DNA of 64,000 bases, taken from contig KV419397.1 in the NCBI GenBank assembly GCA_001630475.1, positions 1,123,758-1,187,757 on the forward strand. The letters run 5' to 3'. Shown piece by piece: positions 1 to 10,747 of this stretch. The stretch is from Sistotremastrum niveocremeum HHB9708 (taxonomy: Eukaryota; Basidiomycota; Agaricomycetes; Sistotremastrales; Sistotremastraceae). The first letter of the stretch is position 1. Every line of letters begins with the position of its first letter. The notes beneath the pieces are model-generated. The model worked only from the letters and a program-made list of their open reading frames with translations. It was not told the origin of the DNA and did not search any database. A program made the translations under genes and the position numbers.

Positions 1-585
1 TGAACACACATCCTTGTATCCATGCTTCTCGAGGGCGGATGGGGGCAGATTTATGTACGAGTACCGCCAATTCTCTACTTCATAGCGTTCGTCCCAGAAT
101 CCAGAGGCGGCGTACTCTTCGAATATCATGCTCAGGATCTCTACTGGCATCCGGATGATCGTTAACTGTCGATTCATTTCTCTCCTTAGGATGACGCTCC
201 CTGGCTCAGTAGACTTGATGATATGGTCAATAGCCACCCCCTCAGATAATTTTGTATGAGTCGCATGCAGATACGCCTTCAGTGCCGACATCGACGTCTT
301 GCTCTCACGAACGATCTCCGCCTTATTCAGAGTATTGAGGGCGGCTATCACCCTGCACACAGCGTCAAGGCATCTCAGTCGATGTTTAGATATCACGCAC
401 CTGGCTTTTCTGATAGCTGATGTCCGAGTATCTCGTCGAATGCCCTTCAGGCGGAAATCCCAAGTGTCCAACGAGATGTCGACGTTCTTCAGAGCCGTTT
501 GGATGAATGCGTCCACTTGCTTGTCGGCTTCAGCAATTGCCTCTTCAATGATAACAGAGAGTGCGATAGGAGTAAAAGATGACAT
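1..585 (-). CDS. F-box-like protein, N-terminal part (cut by window edge)
   Basis: This gene reads leftward and runs off the window. Exon 1 is 401-585 (185 coding nt, ATG at 585), a 48-nt intron follows (353-400), and exon 2 continues to base 1. It is the close paralogue of the rightward gene at 1128: both begin MSS, share the stretch RGIRRDTRTSAIRKAR before the first intron, and carry the F-box core RMPVEILSMIFEEYAA in exon 2. By eye the first 61 residues are about 80% identical between the two. F-box proteins normally bind Skp1 and present a substrate to an SCF ubiquitin ligase; the substrate-binding C-terminal part lies outside the window, so nothing can be said about target or integrity. 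An exact TTGAAACTCCGA element lies 72 nt upstream. Confidence 0.75.
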   Translation of the reverse strand, partial: MSSFTPIALSVIIEEAIAEADKQVDAFIQTALKNVDISLDTWDFRLKGIRRDTRTSAIRKARCVISKHRLRCLDAVCRVIAALNTLNKAEIVRESKTSMSALKAYLHATHTKLSEGVAIDHIIKSTEPGSVILRREMNRQLTIIRMPVEILSMIFEEYAASGFWDERYEVENWRYSYINLPPSALEKHGYKDVCS

Positions 586-657
586 TCTCTTGATAACTAG
601 CTTGTGAGTCAATGAGGAGACGCCTTTCAGAAAGTGGGACCGGGACGAGGTTGGTTA

Positions 658-669
658 TCGGAGTTTCAA
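658..669 (-). promoter_or_regulatory. F-box family upstream element TTGAAACTCCGA
   Basis: An exact 12-base match on the minus strand, 72 nt upstream of the ATG at 585. The same 12-mer lies upstream of four other F-box paralogues here. Function is unknown; it could be a promoter or 5' leader element. Confidence 0.6.
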
Positions 670-1038
670 TGCTCTTTCTGGCATCGCGCGTCTATATATA
701 TATACTCAATCAAGCTCTCAATGGATTACTTATCATCGTGCGATAAATCCTTCTTGATCTCAGTCGACGGCATGAAAACTATACACTATTTCTAGAATGA
801 TATCGAGAAGAATCAGTCCACGACAAGTCTTTCTCCATCGCGGCGATGGCATCGCCTTCCAAGTTCCAAATATTGTGTACAGTCGGAACCTTGTATTGAC
901 GAGATCATAAGTGTTGCCATAGTTAAGATTCATAACATTGCTGCGTTGATAGCCAAAGGAAAGATTGATATTAGGATTAAGTCCTTGTCGATGCCTTCAG
1001 CAGAGACTCGGGATCAGAGAGCGATGCCAGAAAAAATG

Positions 1039-1050
1039 TTGAAACTCCGA
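1039..1050 (+). promoter_or_regulatory. F-box family upstream element TTGAAACTCCGA
   Basis: An exact 12-base match, 77 nt upstream of the ATG at 1128; the mirror copy of the element at 658-669 in the inverted duplication. Confidence 0.6.
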
Positions 1051-1127
1051 TAACCGCCCACTGGCACATCTCGGTCTCAGTTTTGAATGGCATCTCCTCG
1101 TCGCCTCACAGATTAATTATTGACACA

Positions 1128-3190
1128 ATGTCATCTCTTATTCCTGTCGGACTCTCTGAGCTCATCGAAGAGGCAACTGCTGAAGCCGACAGGCATGTGG
1201 ACGCCTTCATCCAAGTGGCTCTGAAAAATGTCGACATCTCGTTGGACGCTTGGGATTACCGTCTGAGGGGTATTCGACGCGATACTCGGACATCAGCCAT
1301 CAGAAAAGCCAGGTGCGTTATATTTAAACCTCGATGGGATGTCTTGACACTGTATGCAGGGTGATAGCCGCCCTCAATGCTCTGAACAAGGCAGAGATCG
1401 TTCGTGAGAGCAAGACGTCGATGTCGGAATTAAAGGCATATTTGGATGCTACTCACGCCAAATTATCTGAGGGGGTGGCTCTTGACCATATCGTCAACTC
1501 AACTGAGCCCGGGAGTGTCATCCTTCGGAGAGAAATGAATCGACAGCTGCCGATCATCCGGATGCCAGTAGAGATTTTAAGCATGATATTCGAAGAGTAC
1601 GCCGCTGGACCGTGGGATGAACGTTCCGAAGACGAGAACTGGCGGTACTCGTACATCTACCTTCCGCCCGCCGCCCACGAGAAGGATGGATACAAGGATG
1701 TGTGTACAATCGGTTATGTGTAAGCGCTTATTCAGTATCCTTGAGAAATCCTCTGATTGTCTTCAACCTCCAGATGCTCTGACTGGCGTACTGTATCTCT
1801 CAAGACAGGATCTTTGTGGTCACGTCTGTCTCTCCGATGGCCCCGGGATGTTCTGTGTGCTTTCATTTCGCGTTCCGGAGGTTCGCCTTTGGAAGTTTTC
1901 TCAGGGTCTCCAAGATTGAGAGGTTCCATCGATGACGGAGTCTTTGGCGACATGACTTCGCTCATTATGGGGCGCCATCAACTCATCAAGAAGATATCGT
2001 TGGACCTATCAATGAATAAGAGCTCATATTCCACTGAACGTGTGGACGCCGCGCTTTCCCGAATGTGGGAATATTCGTTCCCGAAGTTGAAAAGCTTGAG
2101 TCTGACATCACAACATCGATTCGGTTGGGGCGAAGAAGAATATCCATTCATTGGTTCCAGCCTACTATCGAGTGCGCCGAATCTTCATGAACTTTCTCTG
2201 GAGAGGTTGCAACTCTCAGCGATGGATGGCATCGCTCCGCTCGTCCACCTCACCTCATTGACCATGGATCAGATGGAGACATCGCATGGTGACCTCCAAC
2301 TTCCTGAGCTTGTTGCACTTCTGTGTCGGATGCCAAATCTCTCAATGCTTAAACTCAAACGACTCGACTTTCAAACGTCCGCATCATCCGCCGTAGATCA
2401 TGTACCACGCGCGGAGCTGTCACAGTGCAAGGATCTGGAACTCCAATTGTCTTCCCAGTTCCCTCTAAAAATATTACTCTCCGCCATATACTGTCCCAAG
2501 GTTGAAACCTTGGAGATCGAATGTCCACCCGTTGATGACAAGCTCGCTCTTTCGTCCTTTCACGCTCTGCCTCAATACATATCCGAGCTCGTCATGCAGT
2601 GTCGGTGTCTATGCTTGAAGCCTGACTCTTTGGAGCGAGATTTAGGAGCGTATTATCACATGAAGGAAGACGCCAACTTCTCCAAGGATACCCCCCAGTA
2701 TACCTTCACCGAGCGCTCCTATGCCACCCAAATTCAACTGGGTGCCGATCTCACGCAAGAGATACATCCGGTAATCGCATCCGTGGTGAAATTGCCTTTA
2801 GATCGTCTGACGGTGCTATACATGGCCCACTTGATCAATCATCAAACTGGCCATCTCATCCCTTCGGCTGGAAATTGGCGGTCCTTATTCAGCGCACTCT
2901 CATCTCTGAAACACCTCGAGATATGGCATATGAAGAAAATGGTCACGATCAACCTGTGCAAAGCTTTAGGCGATGCTTTATCCTGCCCGGAGCTCACGAC
3001 GCTGACCATCGATAATAAAAGCTTCAACCTGAAAGAAGTCAAAAAGTGTCTTTCGCAACGGAACATATCTAAAGTGGCGCTTGAGACTTTAAACGTGAAG
3101 TCCTTGAACCCCTTCCCAATGCGAAGCATTCCTTGCAGTTATCGTGTTGTAGAGTGTTTCACCAACTGCGAGGAAATCACGGATCTTTGA
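1128..3190 (+). CDS. F-box-like/LRR-like protein (family 1)
   Basis: Three exons, 1128-1312, 1360-1719 and 1774-3190, give about 653 residues. The ATG at 1128 (MSSLIPVGLSELIEE) is chosen because it makes exon 1 exactly 185 nt, as in most paralogues. The F-box core RMPVEILSMIFEEY lies near residues 129-142, after a helical N-terminal segment. Exon 3 starts inside the family motif C-S-D-W-R and then carries irregular leucine-rich stretches (for example TSLTMDQM, PNLSMLKLKRL) resembling degenerate LRRs. It ends with the family's terminal motif, here ECFTNCEEITDL. The expected role is substrate selection for an SCF (Skp1-cullin-F-box) ubiquitin ligase; the target is unknown. It is the better preserved half of the inverted duplication at the left end of the window. 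The family membership is seen directly; the SCF role follows from the F-box and is inference. Confidence 0.8.
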
Positions 3191-3383
3191 CTTCAGTCTG
3201 TATCTGTGTTGCCTATTGCCTTATTCTTTATTATTATACGTGGCTATGGAATAGCGATGTCTTGACAGTGTCGGCCGATGCTATGAGGCGTGCTACATCG
3301 ATGCCTGATTTCACTCTTGCGACATGGGTATTATTATAGAATTTATAGTATTAGTCCATAAATTCGTATAATGATTTTAACTC

Positions 3384-3987
3384 TGCATGCACTCATTCTC
3401 CTTCCCAGAGGCTCCTACTACTTGTCTCCGGTAAGTCCGTATAAGGACGCGACTGCGTAGCAGGAGCCTCTGGCACATGATGGCATCCGATTCCGATCCG
3501 AGACCCTGGTCACGAGAGTGACATTTTCTTTCCAAGTCTGATTTTGACGAGGATAGCCACTTCAACCTATTTTACGAGGCGTGAAAGTAATTGTTCGAGC
3601 AGATGGGGTATTTTCAGGTGTCTAACGTCTCTTGAAACGTGTTTTTGAAGCAAAGGCGATCGAAACCAGTCACAAGGAGGCATTGAGGCCATTTAATTAC
3701 CTGAATCGTATATATCGCTCACAACGACGTTCTGACAACAGATTATATTCCGAAGACCGTTTCTCGATCATTATACGAATTTTCGTAATATAATACAATC
3801 ACCACGGATGGTCGTTGAAAAACATTGACAAAGGTGACAAAATCGGGGGATGCCGCGGACCTTGAATCGGAATCGGATGCCATCATGTGCCAGAGGCTCC
3901 TGCTACGCGCGCGCTACGCAGTCGCGTCCTTATACGGACTTACCGGAGACAAGTAGTAGGAGCCTCTGGGAAGGAGAATGGCATGCA
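3384..3987. repeat. Foldback / MITE-like element with long inverted ends
   Basis: About 604 bp is bounded by near-perfect inverted arms, 3384-3498 and 3866-3987. Each arm itself contains an inner inverted pair, CCAGAGGCTCCT ... AGGAGCCTCTGG, separated by about 45 bp, so each end can fold into its own hairpin. The centre (3499-3865) shows no gene. No clear target-site duplication could be made out next to TGCATGC / GCATGCA. The short open frames in the arms are by-products of the repeat. Read as a non-autonomous DNA element or foldback element; family unknown. Surrounding 3191-3383 holds nothing else recognised. Confidence 0.75.
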
Positions 3988-4604
3988 CCTCAGTTTGCTT
4001 GAAGTTCATCTTTGGGCCGTTGACAACAGCCCTCTCCGACTGAGAGCGAGAAGAATTAACTACACGACGAGCAGTTGTCCATCGCCTTCAAAGTTCTGTT
4101 TTTTGAGCGTGCTGCGGGTCGCGGGTCATAATTGTTGGGGGTCCTCTCCTCACAAAAATATCACTAACGGTTAGCTAGTTTCAAATGACACATAACAACT
4201 GTGCCACGGCTCTCATCAATAGTTGCCATTGTCTTTGCCGCTTGCTCGTCGCCACCGCTTGCTCGGCTTTCGGTTGAAGAGCTTGTACAAACAACGACAA
4301 ACAACAACGCAGACAAGAACAATAACCATTTCGGATGAAGACAACGACAAGACGGCATGGATATGGGCTATTGTGCGTTGAATATAAGGGTGGCTTGTAC
4401 GCCGGGACGGTATTTATTCCCCCTTTCCCCCAGGATTTGTCTTCCCTCTGACATCTCTTTTTCTCTCAGATCGGCTCTCTCGCACACCCACTCTCTTTCA
4501 CGATCACCGACGTCAAGCCTGGTTGCTCGACTCGTTTCTGCATCAGCAAGCACTCATTCAGTTCAATTTATCGATAAATTTATTCCAACACGTCGACCCC
4601 GACA
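3988..4604. other. Upstream region of the CBM19 gene
   Basis: No gene seen. A TATA-like TATAAGG lies near 4384, about 220 bp before the ATG at 4605, and the last 180 bp is C/T-rich like many fungal 5' leaders. Confidence 0.4.
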
Positions 4605-6303
4605 ATGATCTCACACGTCGTTCTCCTCACTCTCGCGCTCGTCACTTTCGTCGCGTCTGTGCCTCTGCCCGAACCAAACCCAAGGGGTACCTACAATTAT
4701 AAAATCTATGCATCATCGTCCTCTGGATTCCTTCTCTCAAATGGCCAGTCCGCTCAGGCCTTGAACAAGAAATTCGCAGCTCTCTCTGCCACCGATTCCT
4801 GCAACTGTGCGTATGAATTATTTTGACGATGAGTATGGTATTGACGATCGATCTCTGACAGCCGGAGACGAAGGATGTGTCGGAGGTGGTTTCGCTCAAT
4901 GCGTTGGCGGGCAATGGCAGGTTACGCAGTGCCCTGGTACGTTGTCATGCTTCGCTCTTCCGCTCGTGAATTCGCAGGGAACTGTAAGTGGTGTAATGTA
5001 TATATCTCTTCAGCCGTACTCACAGTCATCTTAGAGTGTTACCTGCGACTATCAGGGTGACGCGCTCAGCCGGATCGCTGCCACCGGTGCAACTGGAGGC
5101 ATCACCGGCGATGATTTGAGCTCCTCACCATCCTCTTCCGCGTCGTCTATCACTTCCTCAAGCACTTTTTCCTTCGTGTTCTCAACTGCCACCGCGACCT
5201 CTACGTCCTCGTCATTTACCGCTACCACGACCGATACCAACAACTCTGGATCAGAGGGTGAGGGAGACGACGGCGCGGAGGAAGGAGACAACGAGGGAGA
5301 ATGTGAAGATATGACCACCGAACTTTCCTCCACCTTCATGACCAGCACCTCCACCGGATTCGCATCCTCTATCACCCCGAACAACGAGGCCAACTCTGCT
5401 GTTCTCCTCAGCTTCGCCTACGGTATGGAGAGTTCGACCTCCGACTCGTCTTTCTCAACCGCAGCCCCCACCTCTACTCTCCCCAACTTCGCAGCTGAAT
5501 CGACCGAGAGTGCCTCGGCTTCTCCCACCATCTCCTTCTCATTTGATGCTGCGACCAGCACCTCGTCCTCCTTCGTCACCTCATCCGTGACTTCCGCGAC
5601 GATCTCCACCGCAGCTTCCTCGACCGTCACCTCTTTCTCATCTTCTGCGACAGAGACCGACTCATCTGAGGCATCGAGCTCCGAGTCCGGCTCAGGCCCC
5701 TCGACCATCTTTATTACGGTCTTCCAAACCATCACCGAGCAATACTCTTCCATGGCCACATCTTCATCTTCCTCATCTTCCTCCGCTCCTCCTTCACCCA
5801 CAGATGATACTCCCAACGCCTCGTCTTCCTCCTCATTCGTCGAACCAACGACCGTCCCATTCTCCGAGGTCCCTGTGACCATCGCCGAGACCGGCACTTT
5901 CTCATTCTCCCTCCCTTCTCCCTCCTCCTCGGTGACCGAAGAATCGACATTCACCACGTTCTCCGAGGATCAAACTCTCACTCTCGCAACTCCCTCGCCT
6001 ACCGATAGCGCCTCCACCGCAACTGACACCGCAGACGCGAACAACAATGACGGATCCACTCAATCATTCTCCGTCTCGCAATTCTCCACCGCTTCGGACG
6101 GTCTCATTGGCGGTTCCGCGTTCCTCGCTTCGCCTACCGCTACTCCCTCTTCGTCCTCATCCTCATCTTCATCGTTGAGTGCTCCGACTACAACTAGCAT
6201 TTTGGACGAACAAGAGCCTCCCACCATGGTCGCCGTGCCTACCTTCACCACCGCCACCAGCAGCTTCGTTGGATATTCTGGATATTCCACCGTTCAATAT
6301 TAG
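4605..6303 (+). CDS. Secreted CBM19-like, Ser/Thr-rich cell wall protein
   Basis: Exons 4605-4806, 4862-4983 and 5035-6303 give about 530 residues. The N-terminus (MISHVVLLTLALVTFVASVP) is a clear signal peptide. Residues about 45-125 form a cysteine-bearing module with a segment starting SALNKKF-like, then GCVGGGFAQCVGGQW, TQCPGTLSCFALPLVNSQGT and SVTCDYQGDA; this is the signature of the family 19 carbohydrate-binding modules (chitin binding) of basidiomycetes. The rest, some 400 residues, is low-complexity Ser/Thr/Ala/Glu with few other residues, typical of an O-mannosylated stalk spanning the wall. No catalytic domain is present. The C-terminus (STVQY) does not look like a standard GPI-attachment signal. 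A likely role is chitin binding in the wall or secreted matrix. Exon frames fit only with the two introns given. Confidence 0.8.
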
Positions 6304-6895
6304 GCGGTCTTGACTTCGCCTTGTTCTTCACCTCCTTATTGTAACTAGATGACCGTACGAGCCTGCGGCTTGCGATCGCGGACAAATCAGGATGGACACT
6401 TTCTATTCACGAATTTGAAATCGACCGTTCTTCTTTTACTTCTGTACTCGCCTTGTTCTCCTTCTCTTCCTTTACAATCTTTCCCTGTCAGTGTCAATGT
6501 AAACCCATGACCATAGAATAATATTCCTTCTAATGTCCGTCCTTCTAATGTCCGCCGCGGAGTAGTCTCTTCATTTTCCAACTTTGACGGATCTGCCTCA
6601 AACCTCAATCTGAAGACCGACCGTCCAAGGTACAGTAAATTTGACCGAGTTGACCGGATGCATCGGTTAAATTTACCCTCGCTACCATCACCGTCTTGGT
6701 CGCTCCAGTCGCCGCGGCCACACCATCTGGTCGAAACAGCTCTGTACAGTGGAGTCTTCTTAAAGTGTCTAATAGGTGCAAAGGCCACCCGTCAAATCAA
6801 GCCCAACTATTAAATTAGTGCAGAATTATTCAAGCACGAAGCGACTAGCGCAATTCCCCCTCCGACGGATTCAGCTGCAGGCCTTTCTTCAAAGA
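6304..6895. other. Intergenic, no gene seen
   Basis: About 590 bp between the CBM19 gene and the first HNH-like gene. Open frames on both strands here are short and have no recognisable content. The plus-strand frame open from 6776 is extended upstream DNA of the next gene, whose paralogues all begin at the equivalent of 6896. Confidence 0.5.
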
Positions 6896-8407
6896 ATGAC
6901 TACGAGCCGCGATGAGGCCCATTTCCCAAAGAGCTACGATGGTGTCGATGCCGGTCTAGAGCAAGAAGACGAGGCTTCAGATTTTGATCCTGACGTGGAA
7001 CGCTATTATGCGAACCGGAATATTCTGATATACAACCAAGAGGGAACGATAGTAGCTGGACTCCACCAGCGCGGCTCTTTCACTATCACCAACGTCTACA
7101 AGTGGCTCGCAATTCTGTTCCATTTACCACAATCCGGAACGTGGTCTATTCAGTCTCGCGAAGGAGGGGAAATCATCGATATTCCATCTCGAAGCCGAAC
7201 AATCTTCCCGTTGGGATCGTTTCATTTGATAGACCAAGGCATTTATACCTTCAATCAACCCTCCTCCGCTCTCCTGATCTTTCTTTTCCAGACGCCCAGA
7301 TTTTGTCTCCATTACCCAAGTCTACCTCTTACAGATATCGTTGTCTGGTTAACGATAGCCGCAAATCAACTCCAGCTGTGAGTAAATGACACCGCTTTAA
7401 TTTTTTGCTAACATCTCTCTGCCTGATCAGGACGACGAACTCTTCAATGAAGTCGGCCTTCGCGATAAGAAATGTCTGATCACGGGGCTGGAGTGGTTGA
7501 TCTATCCAAAAGATTGGGGTGTCGCTCCTTTAACAGTCTGCGCTAAGATCTTTCCTTTCATGAGCCCATCAGATGTGTGTAACCTTTGCCGGCGATGTTT
7601 CTATAGTGTCAACTCACATTCACGATTCAGTGGTGGAACCCCGAAGTTCGGGAAATATTCCGTGGCATGGCTGATTCCCCAGAGACATTCGCACAAGTTT
7701 TGATGTCTCCTTCTAATTCATTTGTGTGCGCCTATATGGCTTCGGAAGGTTTCAATCATCATTGGTTTTCCATCGACGTTTATGTGAGCCTTTGATTAGT
7801 CGATGACGGCGTTTTGATAATGACGCTACGCTAGGATGACTATCGAATCGTCCATTTCACGAACTGCGAGCAGTGGCGAGTTCCAAGGGACGGAAAGCTT
7901 TCTATCGATACTTGGGAAGAGACAAGCTCACGACCATCGGATGCCCTTCTCCGTGCGCATTTCCATCAAGCTCTGATTCACTGGGGCCTCCATGATCCTA
8001 GCCAACATCGAGAATTCATCATAGCCAGCAAACTCGCGTTCAACATCCAGAATCGCGAGGAACCCAGCGACCGTCAGTGTTGGATCCGCGAACCAGGCAA
8101 AACCGTGCTCGAAGCATACGTGGCCCAACAGCTTCTGGGATACTGCGTCGAACTGGGAAAGACATCTCGAGATATATTCCTCGATGTTTTTGGAGAACCT
8201 GATGACACAGAGCCGTCCGAGGATTCTTTTGACCCCACTGCGGAGGCCGAGAATGTCGAGATGGAGGCCGAGATAGAGCCTGGTCAAGTGGATGATGTCG
8301 ACAGTGACTTTGCAATAAGTTTTTGGCCGATCGATGAAAAATTGATCAAAAGCAATATTGATCCTGAGCTAATACCTGCCCTCGACTTCTGGCTAGCTGG
8401 TAGTTGA
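6896..8407 (+). CDS. HNH_2-like protein, copy 1
   Basis: Exons 6896-7238, 7292-7377, 7431-7574, 7631-7783 and 7835-8407 give about 432 residues. The start MTTSRDEA is set by alignment with four paralogues. An acidic N-terminus leads into NRNILIYNQEGTIVAGL, then a second block with RYRCLVND, the HNH_2-type strand KKCLITG, and later DDYRIVHFTNCEQW and RPSDALLRAHFHQALIHW. The core Arg-Arg-Asp of the other copies has drifted to LRDKKCLITG. The first intron would need a GC donor (CAAG then GCATTT) to keep frame with its paralogues, so it is either a GC-AG intron or an early sign of decay. HNH_2 domains are metal-dependent nuclease folds, but the usual first histidine (in A-H-I-I-P) is replaced here by AKIFPF. 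It is the most diverged copy, with its own C-terminus ending FWLAGS. Confidence 0.7.
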
Positions 8408-8749
8408 GCGTCGTATATTTGACAGCGAAATACTAGTGTGCAAGCTTGTGAGATCATGGCATCGGTCGGAAGCTGAGTTTGAATTTCGTGCTGGCTGCAA
8501 AACGCCTTGCATCGGGAGCCCGATCGACGTCGACGAAGCAAGCCAATCCATCAGCTTCAAAATCGAGGAGACAGTACGAACATTCTGGGGAGGTCACTCA
8601 AGCCAAATCGACTGAGGCCTTGCTGTCGTGTGCGAAGGAGTCACTGTATTCTTTGGTGACTCTCATTATTGGTACCGAACTGAATTACCTGCCAGCCGCT
8701 GCCTAGTCTGGCTTGACTAACGTTGGGTCTCAGGTGACATCTAAAGCTT
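8408..8749. other. Spacer between HNH-like copies 1 and 2
   Basis: 342 bp with no gene or shared element recognised; it must hold the 3' end of copy 1 and the promoter of copy 2. Confidence 0.5.
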
Positions 8750-10271
8750 ATGCCCACCACTCCGATTGAAACGCGCGATAATCTCACACCCGTGGACTCC
8801 GATGCGGAAGAAGAATTCGATCACTTCGTAGACCGATACTACACCAGACGAAATATTCTGATATATGATAGAGAAGGACTTCTGATTGGAGGCCTGGATC
8901 AACGAGGTGACTTCAGTGTATCAAGCGTTTATCGGTGGATGGAGATTCTTTTTCTTTTCCCTAAGTCGGGGACATGGTCGATCCAGTCGCGCAATAACGG
9001 GGCAATTGTCTCACGAGCGCTCCATACTCAATTCCCGACTGGATCCTTCTATATCGTTGATCAAGGTGCGACAGGAACCCCAGCTGAAATTTTAAACCCC
9101 TCCACTCAACCTGATAACACAGATTCGCAGAAGTTATCGCCATCCAAGAAGTCGAGAAACTATATTTTTCGTTGTTTGATCCATAAGCATCGTAGGCCGA
9201 CACATATGGTTCGTAGCATTATGTCCATGATCCATGTATACTGAGGCGATTTCCTCGGCAGGATGATGACATCTTTAGAAGAGTACGCCGACGAGACAGG
9301 AGATGCTTGATTACAGGGCAAGAATGTGATATCAACCTTGAAGAATCGGGCGCCTTCGAGTCAAGTATGTGTGTTCGAATTTTTCCATTGATGCATCCGT
9401 CCAATGTACGTTTCACCTGTTGCGCCTCTTCGTTGCCAGCGACACTAAATCACCAGACCAGTGGTCCAATCACGACATTCAGCATATTTTCGCGGGGCTG
9501 GCAGATTCACCGGAGACGTTCGCACAGTCAATGCAATCACCAGCGAATTCATTCATATGTCAATACCTGGCAGCCACAGCTTTTACTCAGCATTGGTGCG
9601 CTATCGATGTGGATGTGCGTGGACATCTATACATTTTTCGTTCTGTTATAATGAGGCTTTCATAGGATGACTATCGGATAGTCAGCTTCATCAAGTGTGA
9701 GAATTTCAATATACCTCTTGATGCTCATCTGCGGGTGGACCACCTCACGGACGAAGATCACAGGCCATCAGATGCTCTTCTCCGATGGCATTTCAATCAG
9801 GCTCTGATCCGTTGGATGGCAAACGATCCAACAGGACAACGAGATTTTATTACGGCAACCGACCTGGCTTCGGAAACCCATCGATCTGAGTCAGCTCCGG
9901 ATGACCCTCGGTTTATGAGAGAGCCCGGAAAGTCAGTATTCGAGTCTTACATGGCTCAACAGCTTCTTGGTTGTAGCTTCGAGTTGGGAAACGAATTTCA
10001 GGATCGATTTAGGCCACCGGATAACTCTGATTTCGTATCTCGAGTCAATTTGGCTGAAGCTCCACAACTCGATTTTGATCCTAGCACTGCCTGGATTCAG
10101 GAAGCCCCGATACCTGTGACTCCATCTGACACTGCTGAGCCCGCACGTAAAAAAGCTCAACCCCTAATTTTCGATGAAGACTCGTTCTTTGAAAATTGGG
10201 ACAAAGAATCAGCGTTCAATGTTGACCTGGTCTGGACTTTACCAGCTGATCCCGAGGATAATGCAGCATAA
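8750..10271 (+). CDS. HNH_2-like protein, copy 2
   Basis: Exons 8750-9065, 9123-9208, 9262-9405, 9462-9614 and 9666-10271 give about 434 residues. It begins MPTTPIETRDNL, nearly the same as copy 5. Conserved blocks in order are RRNILIYDREGLLIGGL (about 30-46), the HNH_2-like RRDRRCLITGQ (about 144-154), VRIFPLMHPSN, SPANSFICQY, TQHWCAIDVDDDYRIV and MAQQLLGCSFELGNEFQDRF. The Asn (in SPAN) and second His (QHW) of the presumed H-N-H triad are kept, whereas the first His is Arg (VRIFP). The tail NWDKESAFNVDLVWTLP is shared with copy 5, so these two form one subgroup. It lies head-to-tail with copies 1, 3 and 4. Activity cannot be inferred with the first His missing; a non-nuclease role is possible. 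Confidence 0.8.
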
Positions 10272-10747
10272 AGACGCCCTCAGTGTCAATTTCGCAACCG
10301 ACGCTTCACTCCGACGACAGATAACAAGTAAACTCTGCGCTTTGAAGACAGAGTCTAGGGATCGTGAACGAGGATGTGTGCTTTTATTCTTTCCGGGCGC
10401 TTCGGGGATGGACTTATATATGTTTACTTGAAAAATATGTCCTTGCTGGGCGCTGATCGTATAGTTAATAACGAACTTCATTTTTGTCCTTGTCATCGTG
10501 ACCGAGATGGCCGATGGCCTTTGCCGATGTCAAGGTCACGGCCATGTCACTCAGGGCGCGTGTTTTCACTCCAATGAACTGATCTTACGCCAAACGGGTA
10601 CTGCTTTATTGTACTTGCGACACTATTCGACCTTAGGATTTTCGAAGCTCTCAATTGCCACTTGAGTGGGCGTGAATTTAGCAACCTCAGTCTGCAAGAC
10701 TAGTACTCTCAGCTTCGCCACGTCATCTGGTATCTGCTAACCTCACA
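10272..10747. other. Spacer between HNH-like copies 2 and 3
   Basis: 476 bp without a recognisable gene. It contains several GGCCGATGGCC / CACGGCCATG-like short palindromic words near 10510-10545 but no clear regulatory site. Confidence 0.4.

Larger units (their letters stand above)
586..1127. other. Divergent intergenic region between two F-box genes
   Basis: This 542-bp gap separates two ATGs facing outward. Its two flanks are the outer ends of the inverted duplication and each holds one TTGAAACTCCGA element. The central 330 bp is unique to this spot and contains an AT-rich run (TATATATATATA near 694). No further gene is visible. Confidence 0.6.
1..1719. repeat. Inverted (head-to-head) duplication
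   Basis: The left arm (1 to about 690, minus strand) and right arm (about 1020 to 1719, plus strand) are diverged copies of one segment in opposite orientation around a spacer of roughly 330 bp. Similarity covers exon 1, intron 1, exon 2 and about 100 bp of upstream DNA including TTGAAACTCCGA. The left arm is open at the window edge, so the duplication may be longer. It is the source of the two divergent F-box genes. Confidence 0.8.

Noticed and set aside
3377-4174. Two small open frames sharing the same peptide on opposite strands
   Set aside because: They are the two inverted arms of the foldback element; the shared peptide is a by-product of the repeat.
5052-6290. Long acidic minus-strand frames opposite the CBM19 protein
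   Set aside because: They are the mirror of the Ser/Thr-rich low-complexity coding strand, which has a signal peptide, introns and a recognised module.
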